From NCBI GenBank assembly GCA_910586535.1, contig CAJUHS010000005.1, forward strand, positions 62,001 through 126,000: a stretch of DNA of 64,000 nucleotides, in the 5' to 3' direction. The notes beneath the pieces are model-generated. The model had not been told where the DNA came from. It made no database searches and saw only the letters and a program-made list of their open reading frames with translations. The DNA comes from an uncultured Oscillospiraceae bacterium. GTDB taxonomy: Bacteria > Bacillota > Clostridia > Oscillospirales > Ruminococcaceae. Both the position numbers and the translations under genes were made by a program. Every line of letters starts with the position of its first letter. The stretch's first letter is position 1. This document shows positions 8,491-17,520 of this stretch, one piece after another.

Positions 8491-9306
8491 ATGCTTATTT
8501 GTCCCAAATGCGGCGGTGCGCTGATACGTGAGGGGAAGTCGTTTCTGTGTCCCCAAAGGCACTGCTTCGATATCGCCAAAAGCGGCTACGTGAATCTGCT
8601 GACCGCCGACCGCATGAACTCAGCATTGCCCGGCGACAACAAACTGATGGTGCAGTCGCGTAAAAAATTCCTTGACAAGGGATACTACAAGCCTCTTGCG
8701 GACGCGCTTTGCAGTACTGTTCTGCGGTACGCCCAAACAGGCTGTACCGTTCTTGACGCGGGCTGCGGAGAGGGCTGGTACACGGAAAAAATTGCGCAGG
8801 CTTTGGATAACATAAACGCGGAGATATTGGGTATAGACATCTCAAAATTTGCCGCCGATTATGCCGCAAGACGTACAAAAGCCGCTCAGTTTGCGGTGGC
8901 AAGCGTTTTCCATATGCCTGTGGAAACGGAAAGCTGCGATATAGTAACAAGCCTTTTTGCGCCCTGGTGCGGGGAAGAAATACTTAGGGTACTGAAAGGC
9001 GGCGGACTGCTGATAATGGTCATTCCTTCGGAGAGGCATTTGTGGCAGCTCAAATGCGCGGTCTACGACGAGCCGTACCCGAACGAGGTAAAGGACTACG
9101 GACTCGATGGATTTGAATTTCTGGGTACGGAAAAGGTAGCGGGAGAAATTTTTCTGCCGTCAAACGAGGACATAAAGGCTCTGTTTTCCATGACTCCCTA
9201 TTTCTACAAAACAGGCGCAGAGGGACACGAGCGTCTGGAAAAGCTGGAAAGGCTTGCTACGGAGATAGGGTTTGAGGTGCTTACTTACAGAAAAATAAGT
9301 GGCTGA
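8491..9306 (+). CDS. rlmA: 23S rRNA (guanine-N1) methyltransferase RlmA family
   Basis: SAM-dependent methyltransferase, 271 residues from the ATG at 8491, chosen because AAGGAG (8479-8484) sits 6 bp before it. The N-terminus has the RlmA zinc finger CPKCGG...CPQRHCFDIAKSGYVNLL, and the SAM motif I is VLDAGCGEGWYTE. RlmA(I) methylates G745 and RlmA(II) G748 in hairpin 35 of 23S rRNA; which applies here cannot be told. Likely co-transcribed with the TrmK-NIF3 fusion, giving an RNA-methylation operon. Confidence 0.88.
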   Translation: MLICPKCGGALIREGKSFLCPQRHCFDIAKSGYVNLLTADRMNSALPGDNKLMVQSRKKFLDKGYYKPLADALCSTVLRYAQTGCTVLDAGCGEGWYTEKIAQALDNINAEILGIDISKFAADYAARRTKAAQFAVASVFHMPVETESCDIVTSLFAPWCGEEILRVLKGGGLLIMVIPSERHLWQLKCAVYDEPYPNEVKDYGLDGFEFLGTEKVAGEIFLPSNEDIKALFSMTPYFYKTGAEGHERLEKLERLATEIGFEVLTYRKISG

Positions 9307-9387
9307 CAATTTGAAAAAAATCAAAGTGTCGTTCAGGAGGACGTTTTTGCCGCCGGTTAGTGGATTTTTGAACGGGAGAGGGATAAT

Positions 9388-9843
9388 ATGCTGAAAAATT
9401 TTTTTGCAAAACTTAAAAACAGAAACGTCGTGGGAGACGTACCCGAAAACAGCCGTGATTTGCAGGATATGCAAGACGCGCCGTTTATTGAGCCATACGA
9501 CTTCTGCATAGAAGCGGACGAGCGTTTCCGCGACGAAAAGGTGGTCGAAACGGAGGATATCCGCGGCGTCGACATTCTTGCTGTGCTGGAAGAAATGGAT
9601 CTTGCCTTTGACGTGGTGAATCATTTCGGTATACGCAGAAAGCTGAAAAAAATGTTTGACGACCTTGCTTTTGAGATAAGCGAATACGTCTCTTACAAGG
9701 GAGGGCGGAGTGTTGAAAATTCTTTTGAAGAGGAGATCGACGAGCGGACGTTTGAAGTTTCCGCTGAAATTTCAAAGGCTTCCGACAGCGATCCTTTCAG
9801 GCTGACGGTAACAGTCAGCGCATTAACTTTGGAGGACGAATAA
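9388..9843 (+). CDS. Acidic protein of unknown function upstream of rqcH
   Basis: 151 residues, not recognised. It is strongly acidic with a short basic, hydrophobic N-terminus (MLKNFFAKLKNRN). The stretch GVDILAVLEEMDLAFDVVNHFGIRRKLKKMF looks helical (quoted in part: DILAVLEEMD...FGIRRKL). No signal peptide or membrane segment. The ATG follows GGGAGAGG by about 5 bp, and the stop codon lies 2 bp before the rqcH start, so the two are translationally coupled. Codon use is like its neighbours, so I take it to be a real gene. Confidence 0.7.
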   Translation: MLKNFFAKLKNRNVVGDVPENSRDLQDMQDAPFIEPYDFCIEADERFRDEKVVETEDIRGVDILAVLEEMDLAFDVVNHFGIRRKLKKMFDDLAFEISEYVSYKGGRSVENSFEEEIDERTFEVSAEISKASDSDPFRLTVTVSALTLEDE

Positions 9844-9845
9844 TT

Positions 9846-11594
9846 ATGGCTTTGGACGGCGCATTTCTCAGCATGGTAAAAAAAGAGCTTGAACCGCTGG
9901 TAGGCGGCAGGGTGGACAAAATAAGCCAGCCCTCCCGCGAAGAGATAGTAATCGCTCTGCGCACACGCGGCGGAAATGAAAAGCTGCTGTTTTCAGCTTC
10001 GGCGGGATCGTCACGAGTGCACATTACAAAAAAATCAATAGAAAATCCCAAAGTGCCGCCTATGTTCTGTATGCTCATGCGCAAGCATTTGGGAAACGGC
10101 AGACTTTTAGGTATCCGGCAAGACGGTCTGGAGCGTATCCTGTACTTCGATTTTGAGGCTATGAACGAGCTGGGTGATATGGTTACGGTAACTCTTGCAG
10201 CGGAAATAATGGGCAGGTGTTCAAATATCGTTATGATAAACGCCGATGGTAAAATTATCGACAGCATAAAAAGAGTCGACCTTGAAATGTCCCGGGAAAG
10301 ACCTGTGCTGCCGGGAATGACCTACAGTTACCCGCCTCGGGGAGAACGCCTCGATTTCAGAACCTGCACTTCGGGAGATATCGAAACAGCTATTGAAGCT
10401 CTGCCAGACGGGGATGCGGCAAAATCGCTGGTAAAAATTTTTGAGGGCATTTCGCCTATTGCAGCCCGCGAATGGGTATACTATGCCGCAAAGGGCGGCG
10501 ACGCATCGAAAAGCGATATCCGCGGCGAAACTCTGGAACGTTTGGTGTTTGCGGTAGAGCAGACCGCCCGCGAATGCAGCGAGGGAAAGTGCGTCTACAC
10601 CGTTGTTAAGGACGCGGACGGCGGATTAAAGGATTTTTCCTTTATGCCGATACTCCAGTACGGCGGACTGATGACAACAAAGGAAATGTCCTCTGCGTGC
10701 GAACTGCTGGACTATTTCTACGCTGAGCGGGACAGCGTTTCCCGCATGAAGCAGCGTTCGCAGGATCTCTATAAGCTTTTGCAGAACGTTTCGGAGCGCA
10801 CCGCAAGACGTCTTTCCAATCAGCGGGAGGAACTGAAAGCCTCCGCGGAACGGGACAAATTAAAGCTTATGGGAGACCTTATTTCAGCCAACCTGTACAG
10901 GGTTGAAAAGGGCATGAGCAGCGTTACTGTGGAAAACTTTTATGAGGACGGCTGTCCGCAAACTGAGATAAAACTTGACCCGATGCTCACTCCGTCAAAA
11001 AATATGCAGAAATATTATTCGGAGTACCGCAAAGCCGATACCGCGGAAAAGATACTCACCGAACAGATAGCAAAGGGAGAGGAGGAACTTTCCTACATCG
11101 ACAGCGTTTTCGACGCGCTGACCCGAACCCAAAGCGAGGACGAGGTAAACGAGCTTCGGCAGGAGCTTTCGGAACAGGGCTACATTAAATCGTCCAAGCT
11201 GAAAGGCAAGCCGCCCAAGAGCCGCCCGCCGCTGGAATTTACATCTCCCGACGGATTCACGGTGCTTGTGGGCAGGAACAACAAGCAGAATGACCGGCTG
11301 ACAACAAAAACTGCGGACAAGACCGACATATGGCTACACACAAAGGATATAACCGGTTCTCACGTCATTATCCGCGCAGAAGGAAAGGAAATCCCCGACA
11401 GTACCGTAATGTGGGCGGCGCGGGTGGCGGCTTTCCACAGCAGAGCGAAAAATTCCTCGCAGGTGCCTGTGGACTACGTTCCCGTGCGGTTTGTAAAAAA
11501 ACCCTCGGGAGCTAAACCCGGAATGGTTATCTTTACCAACAACCGTACTCTTTACGTTACGCCCCTCGACCCTAACGGCGGGGATTACAACTGA
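9846..11594 (+). CDS. rqcH: Ribosome quality-control factor RqcH (NFACT / Rqc2 homologue)
   Basis: 582 residues. RqcH binds stalled 50S-peptidyl-tRNA complexes and directs addition of C-terminal alanine tails that mark peptides for degradation. NFACT-N begins at MALDGAFLSMVKKELEPL with GGRVDKI and NPKVPPMFCMLMRKHL. A central coiled-coil region spans about residues 290-440. The C-terminal NFACT-R domain has TDIWLHTKDITGSHVII and the FHSRAK segment. Older annotation calls such proteins fibronectin-binding. Coupled to the preceding small acidic gene. Confidence 0.92.
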   Translation: MALDGAFLSMVKKELEPLVGGRVDKISQPSREEIVIALRTRGGNEKLLFSASAGSSRVHITKKSIENPKVPPMFCMLMRKHLGNGRLLGIRQDGLERILYFDFEAMNELGDMVTVTLAAEIMGRCSNIVMINADGKIIDSIKRVDLEMSRERPVLPGMTYSYPPRGERLDFRTCTSGDIETAIEALPDGDAAKSLVKIFEGISPIAAREWVYYAAKGGDASKSDIRGETLERLVFAVEQTARECSEGKCVYTVVKDADGGLKDFSFMPILQYGGLMTTKEMSSACELLDYFYAERDSVSRMKQRSQDLYKLLQNVSERTARRLSNQREELKASAERDKLKLMGDLISANLYRVEKGMSSVTVENFYEDGCPQTEIKLDPMLTPSKNMQKYYSEYRKADTAEKILTEQIAKGEEELSYIDSVFDALTRTQSEDEVNELRQELSEQGYIKSSKLKGKPPKSRPPLEFTSPDGFTVLVGRNNKQNDRLTTKTADKTDIWLHTKDITGSHVIIRAEGKEIPDSTVMWAARVAAFHSRAKNSSQVPVDYVPVRFVKKPSGAKPGMVIFTNNRTLYVTPLDPNGGDYN

Positions 11595-11698
11595 CATTAA
11601 TTGCCGACCAGAAATATTTTTTAGCAAATTTATGTATATTTGTTAAAAGTATAAATATACAATATTAGTATAGTTTGTATGTGAAAAGGAAGCTTTCA

Positions 11699-13912
11699 AT
11701 GAAAAAAACATATAAAATCTCGGGCATGACCTGCGCCGCCTGTGCCGCGAGGATAGAACGATTCGTCAAAAAGCTTGACGGAGTTTCAGACGCAAGCGTG
11801 AACTTTGCCGCCGAGTCCCTTACGGTTGACTCGGAAAAGGTAAGCGCAAAGGACGTGGAAAACGCTGTTGTAAAGGCAGGCTATGCTTTTGCGGATAAAA
11901 ACGCCAAGGCGAAAATGCCCCACGACAAGGTAATGCTTTTACGGCTGATACTTTCGCTGGTTTTTACCGTTCCCCTGCTGACCGTAAGCATGGGACACAT
12001 GATAGGAATGCCTCTGCCCGGTATCATCGAACCCCACGGCAATCCTATGAATTTCGCGCTGGCACAGCTCCTGCTGACCGTACCAGTAATAGTGATCGGG
12101 TGGAAATTCTTTTGGGACGGTTTCCGCAACCTTTTCAGGCTGTCCCCCAACATGGACAGCCTTATCGCTTTAGGTTCTGCCGCCGCTCTGGTGTACGGCT
12201 TTTACGCCATGTACAAGATAGGACAGGGCGAAACCGAATATGCCATGCACCTTTATTTCGAGTCCTGCGCCACGATCCTGACTCTTATCACTCTTGGAAA
12301 ATACCTTGAAGCGCGCTCAAAGGGCAAGACGGACGAGTCGGTTAAAAAGCTGATGAACCTTGCTCCCAAAACAGCCTTTGTAATGCGGGGAGAGAAGGAG
12401 CTTGAGGTGGCTCTCAGTCAGGTAAAGGTCGGGGACATTGTCGTGTCCCGCTCGGGCGAAAGCATTGCCGTTGACGGTGAGATAATTGAGGGAAGCGCAG
12501 TCGTTGACGAATCAATGCTGACGGGAGAAAGCGTTCCCATTGAGAAAAGAGTCGGTGATAAGGTCGTGGGCGCGACCCTTAACAAAAACGGCTACTTTAA
12601 GTACCGCTCGGAAAAGGTCGGCGAGGACACGGCTCTGTCGCGCATTATTAAATTTGTCGAGGAAGCCCAAGGCTCCAAGGCTCCCATTGCGCGGCTCGCG
12701 GACGTTATTTCGGCGTACTTTGTGCCCGCAGTCCTTGTACTTGCGGTGATAGCTTCGCTTGGCTGGCTTATAGCGGGAGAAAGCGGCGAATTCTGCGTTA
12801 CTATCCTTATCAGCGTGCTTGTTATAGCCTGTCCCTGCGCTCTGGGACTTGCCACTCCCACGGCAATAATGGTAGGCACCGGAAAGGGCGCTGAAAACGG
12901 TATACTGATAAAGGGCGGTCAGCCCCTTGAACAGGCATGCAAAATAACCACGGTGGTTTTTGACAAGACGGGTACTCTTACCGAAGGCAAACCGTCCCTG
13001 ACCGACATTCTGCCAAACGGCGCCGAAAAGGACGAACTGGCGAGACTGGCAGCTTCTGCGGAAGCCGCTTCGGGACATCCCCTCAGCGAGGCTGTCGTCC
13101 AGTATGCGGTAAAAAACAGGCTTGAACTGTCCTCAGCCGAAAACTATGCTAACCTTGAGGGAAAAGGAATTTCCGCAGAGGTTGACGGCAAAAAGCTTCT
13201 TGTGGGAAACCGCAGGTTAATGGACGAAGCCGATATAGCCGTCCCGGATGAATTTACGGAACGGGCCGAACGGCTTGCGGATCTTGGAAAAACGCCTATG
13301 TACTGCTCTGCGGACGGTCAATTCATAGGACTTATAGCGGCGGCGGATACCATAAAAAAGGAAAGCCTTGAAGCCATTGCAGAGCTTCACAGAATGGGCA
13401 TAAAAACTCTTATGCTGACCGGAGACAACACACGCACTGCCAGAGCCGTTGCGGGTGAACTGAATATTGACAGCTTTATAGCCGAAGTACTGCCCGAGGA
13501 AAAGGCGGCGCACATCAAAAGGCTTCAGCAGGACGGAGAGGTCACGGCAATGGCGGGAGACGGCATAAACGACGCGGTGGCTCTAACACAGGCGGACGTA
13601 GGCATAGCCGTAGGTCAGGGTACGGACGTTGCCATAGAATGCGCGGATATAGTTCTAATAAAGGACGACCTGAGGGACGTGTGCAAGGCAGTACGGCTTT
13701 CAAAGGCAACGATTCGCAATATAAAGCAGAACCTGTTCTGGGCGTTCGGCTACAACACGCTTGGTATCCCTGTTGCAATGGGAATACTGCATATTTTCGG
13801 AGGACCGCTGCTTAACCCCATGATAGCGGCGGCGGCAATGAGTTTAAGCTCCGTATCTGTTGTTTCAAACGCGCTGCGCTTAAAAACGGTTAAAATAGGG
13901 GAAAAAGTATAA
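11699..13912 (+). CDS. copA: Copper-exporting P1B-type ATPase CopA
   Basis: 737 residues from the ATG at 11699, which has AAAAGGAAG upstream; an earlier in-frame start at 11675 lacks one. One N-terminal heavy-metal domain carries GMTCAACAAR. The membrane CPC motif is in ACPCALGLATP. The phosphorylation site is DKTGTLTEG, the actuator motif TGES, and the hinge GDGINDAVAL. These define a Cu(I) exporter in the cytoplasmic membrane. copZ follows 65 bp downstream. No CsoR or CopY regulator gene is in the window. Confidence 0.95.
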   Translation: MKKTYKISGMTCAACAARIERFVKKLDGVSDASVNFAAESLTVDSEKVSAKDVENAVVKAGYAFADKNAKAKMPHDKVMLLRLILSLVFTVPLLTVSMGHMIGMPLPGIIEPHGNPMNFALAQLLLTVPVIVIGWKFFWDGFRNLFRLSPNMDSLIALGSAAALVYGFYAMYKIGQGETEYAMHLYFESCATILTLITLGKYLEARSKGKTDESVKKLMNLAPKTAFVMRGEKELEVALSQVKVGDIVVSRSGESIAVDGEIIEGSAVVDESMLTGESVPIEKRVGDKVVGATLNKNGYFKYRSEKVGEDTALSRIIKFVEEAQGSKAPIARLADVISAYFVPAVLVLAVIASLGWLIAGESGEFCVTILISVLVIACPCALGLATPTAIMVGTGKGAENGILIKGGQPLEQACKITTVVFDKTGTLTEGKPSLTDILPNGAEKDELARLAASAEAASGHPLSEAVVQYAVKNRLELSSAENYANLEGKGISAEVDGKKLLVGNRRLMDEADIAVPDEFTERAERLADLGKTPMYCSADGQFIGLIAAADTIKKESLEAIAELHRMGIKTLMLTGDNTRTARAVAGELNIDSFIAEVLPEEKAAHIKRLQQDGEVTAMAGDGINDAVALTQADVGIAVGQGTDVAIECADIVLIKDDLRDVCKAVRLSKATIRNIKQNLFWAFGYNTLGIPVAMGILHIFGGPLLNPMIAAAAMSLSSVSVVSNALRLKTVKIGEKV

Positions 13913-13977
13913 TTTCTTTTGGACTTCTAACCTCTATTCTCTGATTTTTAACTTCTAAACGGAAAGGATTGGTACAG

Positions 13978-14181
13978 ATGAAAAAGAAGATTACAATTGA
14001 GGGTATGTCCTGTGAACACTGTGTTGCTCACGTGAAGGAAGCGTTGGAGGGACTGGGTGCATCAGGCATTGAGGTCTCGCTGGAGGGCGGCTATGCGGTG
14101 TGCGACACCGACAAACCCGACTCGGAGCTAAAGTCCGCTGTCGAGGACGAGGGCTACGATGTGACAGGTATTGAGTCATAA
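13978..14181 (+). CDS. copZ: Copper chaperone CopZ
   Basis: 67-residue heavy-metal-associated domain with the Cu(I)-binding motif GMSCEHC. It hands Cu(I) to CopA. The ATG at 13978 has GGAAAGGA about 10 bp before it; an upstream in-frame TTG at 13969 is less likely. Placed directly after copA, as in many Firmicutes. Confidence 0.92.
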   Translation: MKKKITIEGMSCEHCVAHVKEALEGLGASGIEVSLEGGYAVCDTDKPDSELKSAVEDEGYDVTGIES

Positions 14182-14232
14182 CGTTCAAAAGACGGAGCAC
14201 GTAACTGTACTTCGCCTCAGTTTGTCGAATAA

Positions 14233-14258
14233 CCCCTAATCCGAATACGGATTAGGGG
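14233..14258. terminator. Strong hairpin downstream of copZ
   Basis: Perfect 11-bp stem CCCCTAATCCG / CGGATTAGGGG with a 4-nt loop. No long T-tract on the plus strand, but the stem alone is strong. Taken as the copZ terminator. Confidence 0.6.
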
Positions 14259-14269
14259 TAAAATCGTAT

Positions 14270-14299
14270 TTGACATTTCCGATGCTTTTATGGTATAAT
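14270..14299 (+). promoter_or_regulatory. Sigma-A type promoter for the phosphoesterase gene
   Basis: TTGACA (14270-14275), 18-bp spacer, TATAAT (14294-14299), lying 29 bp before the GTG start. Confidence 0.8.
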
Positions 14300-14327
14300 T
14301 ATCCGCAGAGAAGGGAGGGCTTGTCCC

Positions 14328-15035
14328 GTGTCGAAAATAATTGTGCTTGCCGATCTGCACGGAAATATGACGGCTGTCTCCGCTATGGAAAAGGAGATCG
14401 CCGGTATCGCTCCCGACCGGATATGGTTTCTTGGAGACGCAGTCGGGAAAGGTCCGCAGAGCGCTGAGACCTGCGACTGGGTGCGCAAAAATTGCAGCCG
14501 CTGCATTGGCGGCAACTGGGATTACTGGATGTCCGACAGAAATGTCACCTATAAGGACAACGATTTTTTCCGCGAACAGCTCGGTGAAGAACGGCTCAAA
14601 TGGATAGAAGCTCTTCCACGCGAGTTTGACGCGCTGATAAGCGGGATACGGTTCAGGCTTTTTCACGGCAGACCTGCCGCCGACCTTGTTCAGGGCTGGG
14701 ACAGCGACGATGTTATGGGGAAGTTTTTTACAGCCAACGAAAAAACTTACGGAGGAATAATCTGCGCTGACAGTCACCGTCCTTTTATAAGATCCACCCA
14801 TACGGGTTATGCGGTAAATACCGGCAGTATCGGAAACAGCCTCGGTGTTCCCAAAGCCCATGCCCTTTTGCTTGAGGGAGAGCTTGACTGCGATAAGCCC
14901 GCACCTTTGCGTATGACGATATTAAGCGTCCCTTACGACAACGAAGCGGCTGCGGAAATTGCCCGCAGAACAGATGGACTCCCCTCAAAAGAAGCGTATA
15001 TTAATGAAATCCTAACGGGAGTTTATTCAAGATAA
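14328..15035 (+). CDS. Calcineurin-like metallophosphoesterase
   Basis: 235 residues starting at GTG, with AAGGGAGGG 8 bp upstream. Metal-ligand motifs are LADLHGN (DxH), FLGDAVGKGP (GD), GGNWDYW (GNxD), and later DSHRPF and NTGSIG, matching the YfcE/ApaH-like small phosphoesterases. Substrate unknown. Its last codons (YINEILTGVYSR) recur in diverged form at 15683-15721, after the next gene. Confidence 0.88.
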   Translation: MSKIIVLADLHGNMTAVSAMEKEIAGIAPDRIWFLGDAVGKGPQSAETCDWVRKNCSRCIGGNWDYWMSDRNVTYKDNDFFREQLGEERLKWIEALPREFDALISGIRFRLFHGRPAADLVQGWDSDDVMGKFFTANEKTYGGIICADSHRPFIRSTHTGYAVNTGSIGNSLGVPKAHALLLEGELDCDKPAPLRMTILSVPYDNEAAAEIARRTDGLPSKEAYINEILTGVYSR

Positions 15036-15101
15036 CCGTGGACTTTGTATAGAAAAACACATTTCCTATACTGTAAAAATTGTAACGGAAAGATGCAAGA
15101 T

Positions 15102-15611
15102 ATGGAAAAAGGACGAATAATATTCCTGAACGGTGTGACAAGCAGCGGTAAAACCTCAATAGTCGAAGCCCTGCAGGAACGGGACGATATATTTTTTTAT
15201 GTTGTGGCAAACGATTTGTTTCAGGAGATCGTGGGAGATAAATATCTGCGTGAAAATTACTGGAAATATCTAAGCGAAGCAATAATCATGATGTACCATA
15301 CCGCAAAGCTGTATTCGGATATGGGAAAAAATGTGCTTATCGACGGCATACTGGTTGAACGGGAGGAAATAAAACCCCACTATATTCAGCTTACGGAAAT
15401 ACTTAAAAACAATCCCCTCGACATTGTTGAAATTTGGTGTCCGCCTGAAATTTGCAGACAAAGAAATATCGAACGCGGGGACAGATACGAGACCCAATCG
15501 GAGGAGCAATATGAAATAATGGCGGAAAATATTAATTACAGCTTGAAAGTGGACACAAGCCGGAACGATCCTGCCGAATGTGCGGATATTATTATGAGAA
15601 CGCTATTTTAA
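15102..15611 (+). CDS. Chloramphenicol phosphotransferase-like P-loop kinase
   Basis: 169 residues from the ATG at 15102, which has GGAAAG about 9 bp upstream; the frame is open further up to a TTG at 15045. RIIFLNGVTSSGKTSI is the P-loop start typical of CPT-type small-molecule kinases, followed by VLIDGILVE. Such enzymes phosphorylate antibiotics or nucleosides; the substrate is unknown. It lies between the phosphoesterase and a duplicated 3' end of that gene, so it looks like an insertion. Confidence 0.75.
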   Translation: MEKGRIIFLNGVTSSGKTSIVEALQERDDIFFYVVANDLFQEIVGDKYLRENYWKYLSEAIIMMYHTAKLYSDMGKNVLIDGILVEREEIKPHYIQLTEILKNNPLDIVEIWCPPEICRQRNIERGDRYETQSEEQYEIMAENINYSLKVDTSRNDPAECADIIMRTLF

Positions 15612-15682
15612 TCTGTTTTTATATAACGCAAAAACACTTTTGATCTCCTGCTTGTTGCGGGAAATTTGACTGCTGCGAGTCC

Positions 15683-15721
15683 TATATAACTGAAATTCTT
15701 ACAGGGGTGTATTCGAGATGA
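15683..15721 (+). pseudogene. Remnant: second, diverged copy of the phosphoesterase 3' end
   Basis: Reads YITEILTGVYSR-stop, against YINEILTGVYSR-stop at 14997-15035. 30 of 39 bases match, and nearly all differences are synonymous third positions, so both copies were once under coding selection. Its TGA overlaps the ATG of the NUDIX gene as ATGA, the arrangement expected of an intact phosphoesterase-NUDIX operon. Confidence 0.85.
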
Positions 15722-16179
15722 GAGCAAAGTTTCAGGTGCTTGTACTGCCTTTTGCAGTAACGGAGGACGATGTCAGATACTGCGTGTTTAAAAGACCGGA
15801 TATGAATTTCTGGCAGTTTGTGCTGGGCGGAGGAGAGGATATGGAAACTCCATTTGAAGCAGCCGTCCGCAAGTGCCGCGATGAGATAGGCGCGGAGAAC
15901 GGAAATTTCTACAAGCTTGACAGTACTGCCTCTATACCGACTAACTGGGTCGGAGAAAGAGTCCGCTCCGCATGGGGACCGGACTGCATAGTTATTTCGG
16001 AGTACGCTTTCGCATTAAAAACGGAAGAGCGGGATTTTTTGCTGTCCAAGGAGTATGCGGAATTTGCGTGGACCGACTATAAGACGGCGCTGAAAATGCT
16101 CAGGTACGGCAGCAACCAGACCGCTCTTTACGAGCTTAGCGAGCGCATAAAGCTCGGTCTGCTTGAAAGGATACATTAA
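15718..16179 (+). CDS. NUDIX hydrolase
   Basis: 153 residues. The NUDIX box is GGGEDMETPFEAAVRKCRDE followed by IGA; it fits G-x5-E-x7-RE-x2-EE-x-G except that RE is RK. FWQFVLGGGED resembles the dihydroneopterin triphosphate diphosphatase (NudB) group, but the substrate is not settled. Start codon overlaps the stop of the phosphoesterase remnant. Closed by a strong terminator. Confidence 0.82.
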   Translation: MRAKFQVLVLPFAVTEDDVRYCVFKRPDMNFWQFVLGGGEDMETPFEAAVRKCRDEIGAENGNFYKLDSTASIPTNWVGERVRSAWGPDCIVISEYAFALKTEERDFLLSKEYAEFAWTDYKTALKMLRYGSNQTALYELSERIKLGLLERIH

Positions 16180-16215
16180 AGAAAAAGCATTATTGCGTTT
16201 ATTTTTAGCGGCTAA

Positions 16216-16258
16216 AACACCTTCGCTCCAGCAGTATACTGGAGCGAGGGTGTTTTTT
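16216..16258 (+). terminator. Intrinsic terminator after the NUDIX gene
   Basis: Long stem pairing AACACCTTCGCTCCAG with CTGGAGCGAGGGTGTT (one mismatch), then T6. It overlaps the last codon of the convergent small gene at 16257. Confidence 0.85.
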
Positions 16259-16460
16259 AATACTTGTTTTTATTTCTTTCTTCATTCACATTATTTATTG
16301 CCGCTCTTGTCCGTACAAGCTTTGCTTGAATTTCAAACTCTTTCTCCGCCTTTTCTTCAGCTGCAAGACCTTTAAAGCAGTCCATTTTTTCATAATTTTT
16401 TTCTGCGTAGCTTTGACCTGCACCAAGCAAAGACATAAAAATATCACCTAAAATTCCCAT
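16257..16460 (-). CDS. Small charged protein of unknown function
   Basis: 67 residues, not recognised. Begins MGILGDIFMSLLGAGQSYAEK and continues as a charged, probably helical stretch rich in Glu, Lys and Arg. An excellent AAAGGAGGAT lies 6 bp before the ATG, which is the main reason to believe it is real. It follows the HNH gene on the same strand by 21 bp and may be co-transcribed with it. Confidence 0.6.
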   Translation of the reverse strand: MGILGDIFMSLLGAGQSYAEKNYEKMDCFKGLAAEEKAEKEFEIQAKLVRTRAAINNVNEERNKNKY

Positions 16461-16481
16461 AGCTTTATCCTCCTTTAACTT

Positions 16482-16814
16482 TTAATAGCCTTTTATATGC
16501 GGTCTTTTTAATTCGTTTTCCACGGCTTGTTCATAACTGCATTTCTTTACGTCATGCTCAAATAATTCCTCATTTTCAAGTACAGTTAAATCCATGTGTA
16601 TTTCATAATCAATATTGTCAACACCGCCATTTTGACGGTTACAATGAGAACATGAAGCTGTAATGCTGCTTACGCTGTTGCTGCCTCCGCGTGATTTGAG
16701 GGTAATGTGCCCAACGTCAGCCTCTTCCTTATTAAGTTTCTCACCGCAGTAAGCACACTCATACTTACCGTTTGGGGGCTTGTTGGCTTTAAAAAAGTTT
16801 TCTCTGTAACCCAT
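16482..16814 (-). CDS. HNH endonuclease domain protein
   Basis: 110 residues with the HNH pattern CAYCG (residues 20-24), DVGHITLKSRGGSNSVSSI and ASCSHCNRQNG, giving the two zinc-ribbon CxxC pairs around the catalytic His. Free-standing small HNH proteins act in phage packaging, restriction or homing; nothing nearby decides which. Ribosome binding site AGGAGAT. An XRE regulator is divergently transcribed from the other side of an AT-rich gap. Confidence 0.85.
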   Translation of the reverse strand: MGYRENFFKANKPPNGKYECAYCGEKLNKEEADVGHITLKSRGGSNSVSSITASCSHCNRQNGGVDNIDYEIHMDLTVLENEELFEHDVKKCSYEQAVENELKRPHIKGY

Positions 16815-16945
16815 ACTTTCATCTCCTAAATTTTAAATGTTGCACTTATATAGGTGCAACATAATTATAACACAACCTTATAATTATGTCAATGAATTTT
16901 TGTTCCTATTTGGGTACAAAATAATTGATGAAAGGTTTGTGCAAT

Positions 16946-17188
16946 ATGAACAAAAAAATTGAAACTGCGGTAGGAAACAATATCAGGACATTGCGCGAAA
17001 ATAAAAACATTACTCAGGAGATACTTGCCGCAAAACTTCAGGTGAACGGCTGCGATATAACGCGAAGCGCGGTGGCGAAAATAGAAGTCGGGCAGAGGCA
17101 CTTGTATCCGGATGAAATAATCTTGATAAAGCGTATTCTTGGTGTGACATATGATGAAATTTTTGATATAAAGGGGGAGACTTTTTGA
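16946..17188 (+). CDS. XRE-family helix-turn-helix regulator
   Basis: 80 residues from the ATG at 16946 (AAAGG 10 bp upstream). The HTH reads NNIRTLRENKNITQEILAAKL then DITRSAVAKIEVGQR (parts shown). Divergent from the HNH gene. Its stop overlaps the TTG start of the DUF1294 gene. Confidence 0.85.
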   Translation: MNKKIETAVGNNIRTLRENKNITQEILAAKLQVNGCDITRSAVAKIEVGQRHLYPDEIILIKRILGVTYDEIFDIKGETF

Positions 17189-17451
17189 AATATTTTATCA
17201 TATATCTTGCAGCCATCAGTCTTGCTGCAGTAGTAATGACCGTATCGGACAAGTCCCGCGCCAAAAAACATAAGCGGCGCATTGCCGAAAAAACTTTGTT
17301 TGTAACCTCAATTCTCGGCGGTTCAGCGGCAATGTACCTGACTATGCTTGCCGTTCGCCACAAAACAAAGCATAAGCGGTTTATGATAGGTCTGCCGCTG
17401 ATAATGATTGTTCAGACGTCGGCAATTGCGTTGGTAATAATTTATACATAA
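17185..17451 (+). CDS. DUF1294 membrane protein
   Basis: 88 residues starting at TTG, with AAAGGGGG 7 bp upstream; start and previous stop overlap (TTGA). Three hydrophobic segments. The family signature DKxRAKKHKRRIAEKTL and the later HKTKHKRF are clear (YsdA-like). Function unknown; membrane located. Confidence 0.85.
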   Translation: MKYFIIYLAAISLAAVVMTVSDKSRAKKHKRRIAEKTLFVTSILGGSAAMYLTMLAVRHKTKHKRFMIGLPLIMIVQTSAIALVIIYT

Positions 17452-17469
17452 TAAATTATTAAAAAATAC

Positions 17470-17498
17470 TTGAATTATTTTGCGAAGGGTGATATTAT
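17470..17498 (+). promoter_or_regulatory. Promoter of the T-box leader
   Basis: TTGAAT (17470-17475), 17-bp spacer, TATTAT (17493-17498), about 25 bp before the first T-box helix. Confidence 0.65.
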
Positions 17499-17520
17499 AT
17501 AACCGTAAAATAATTTAAAC

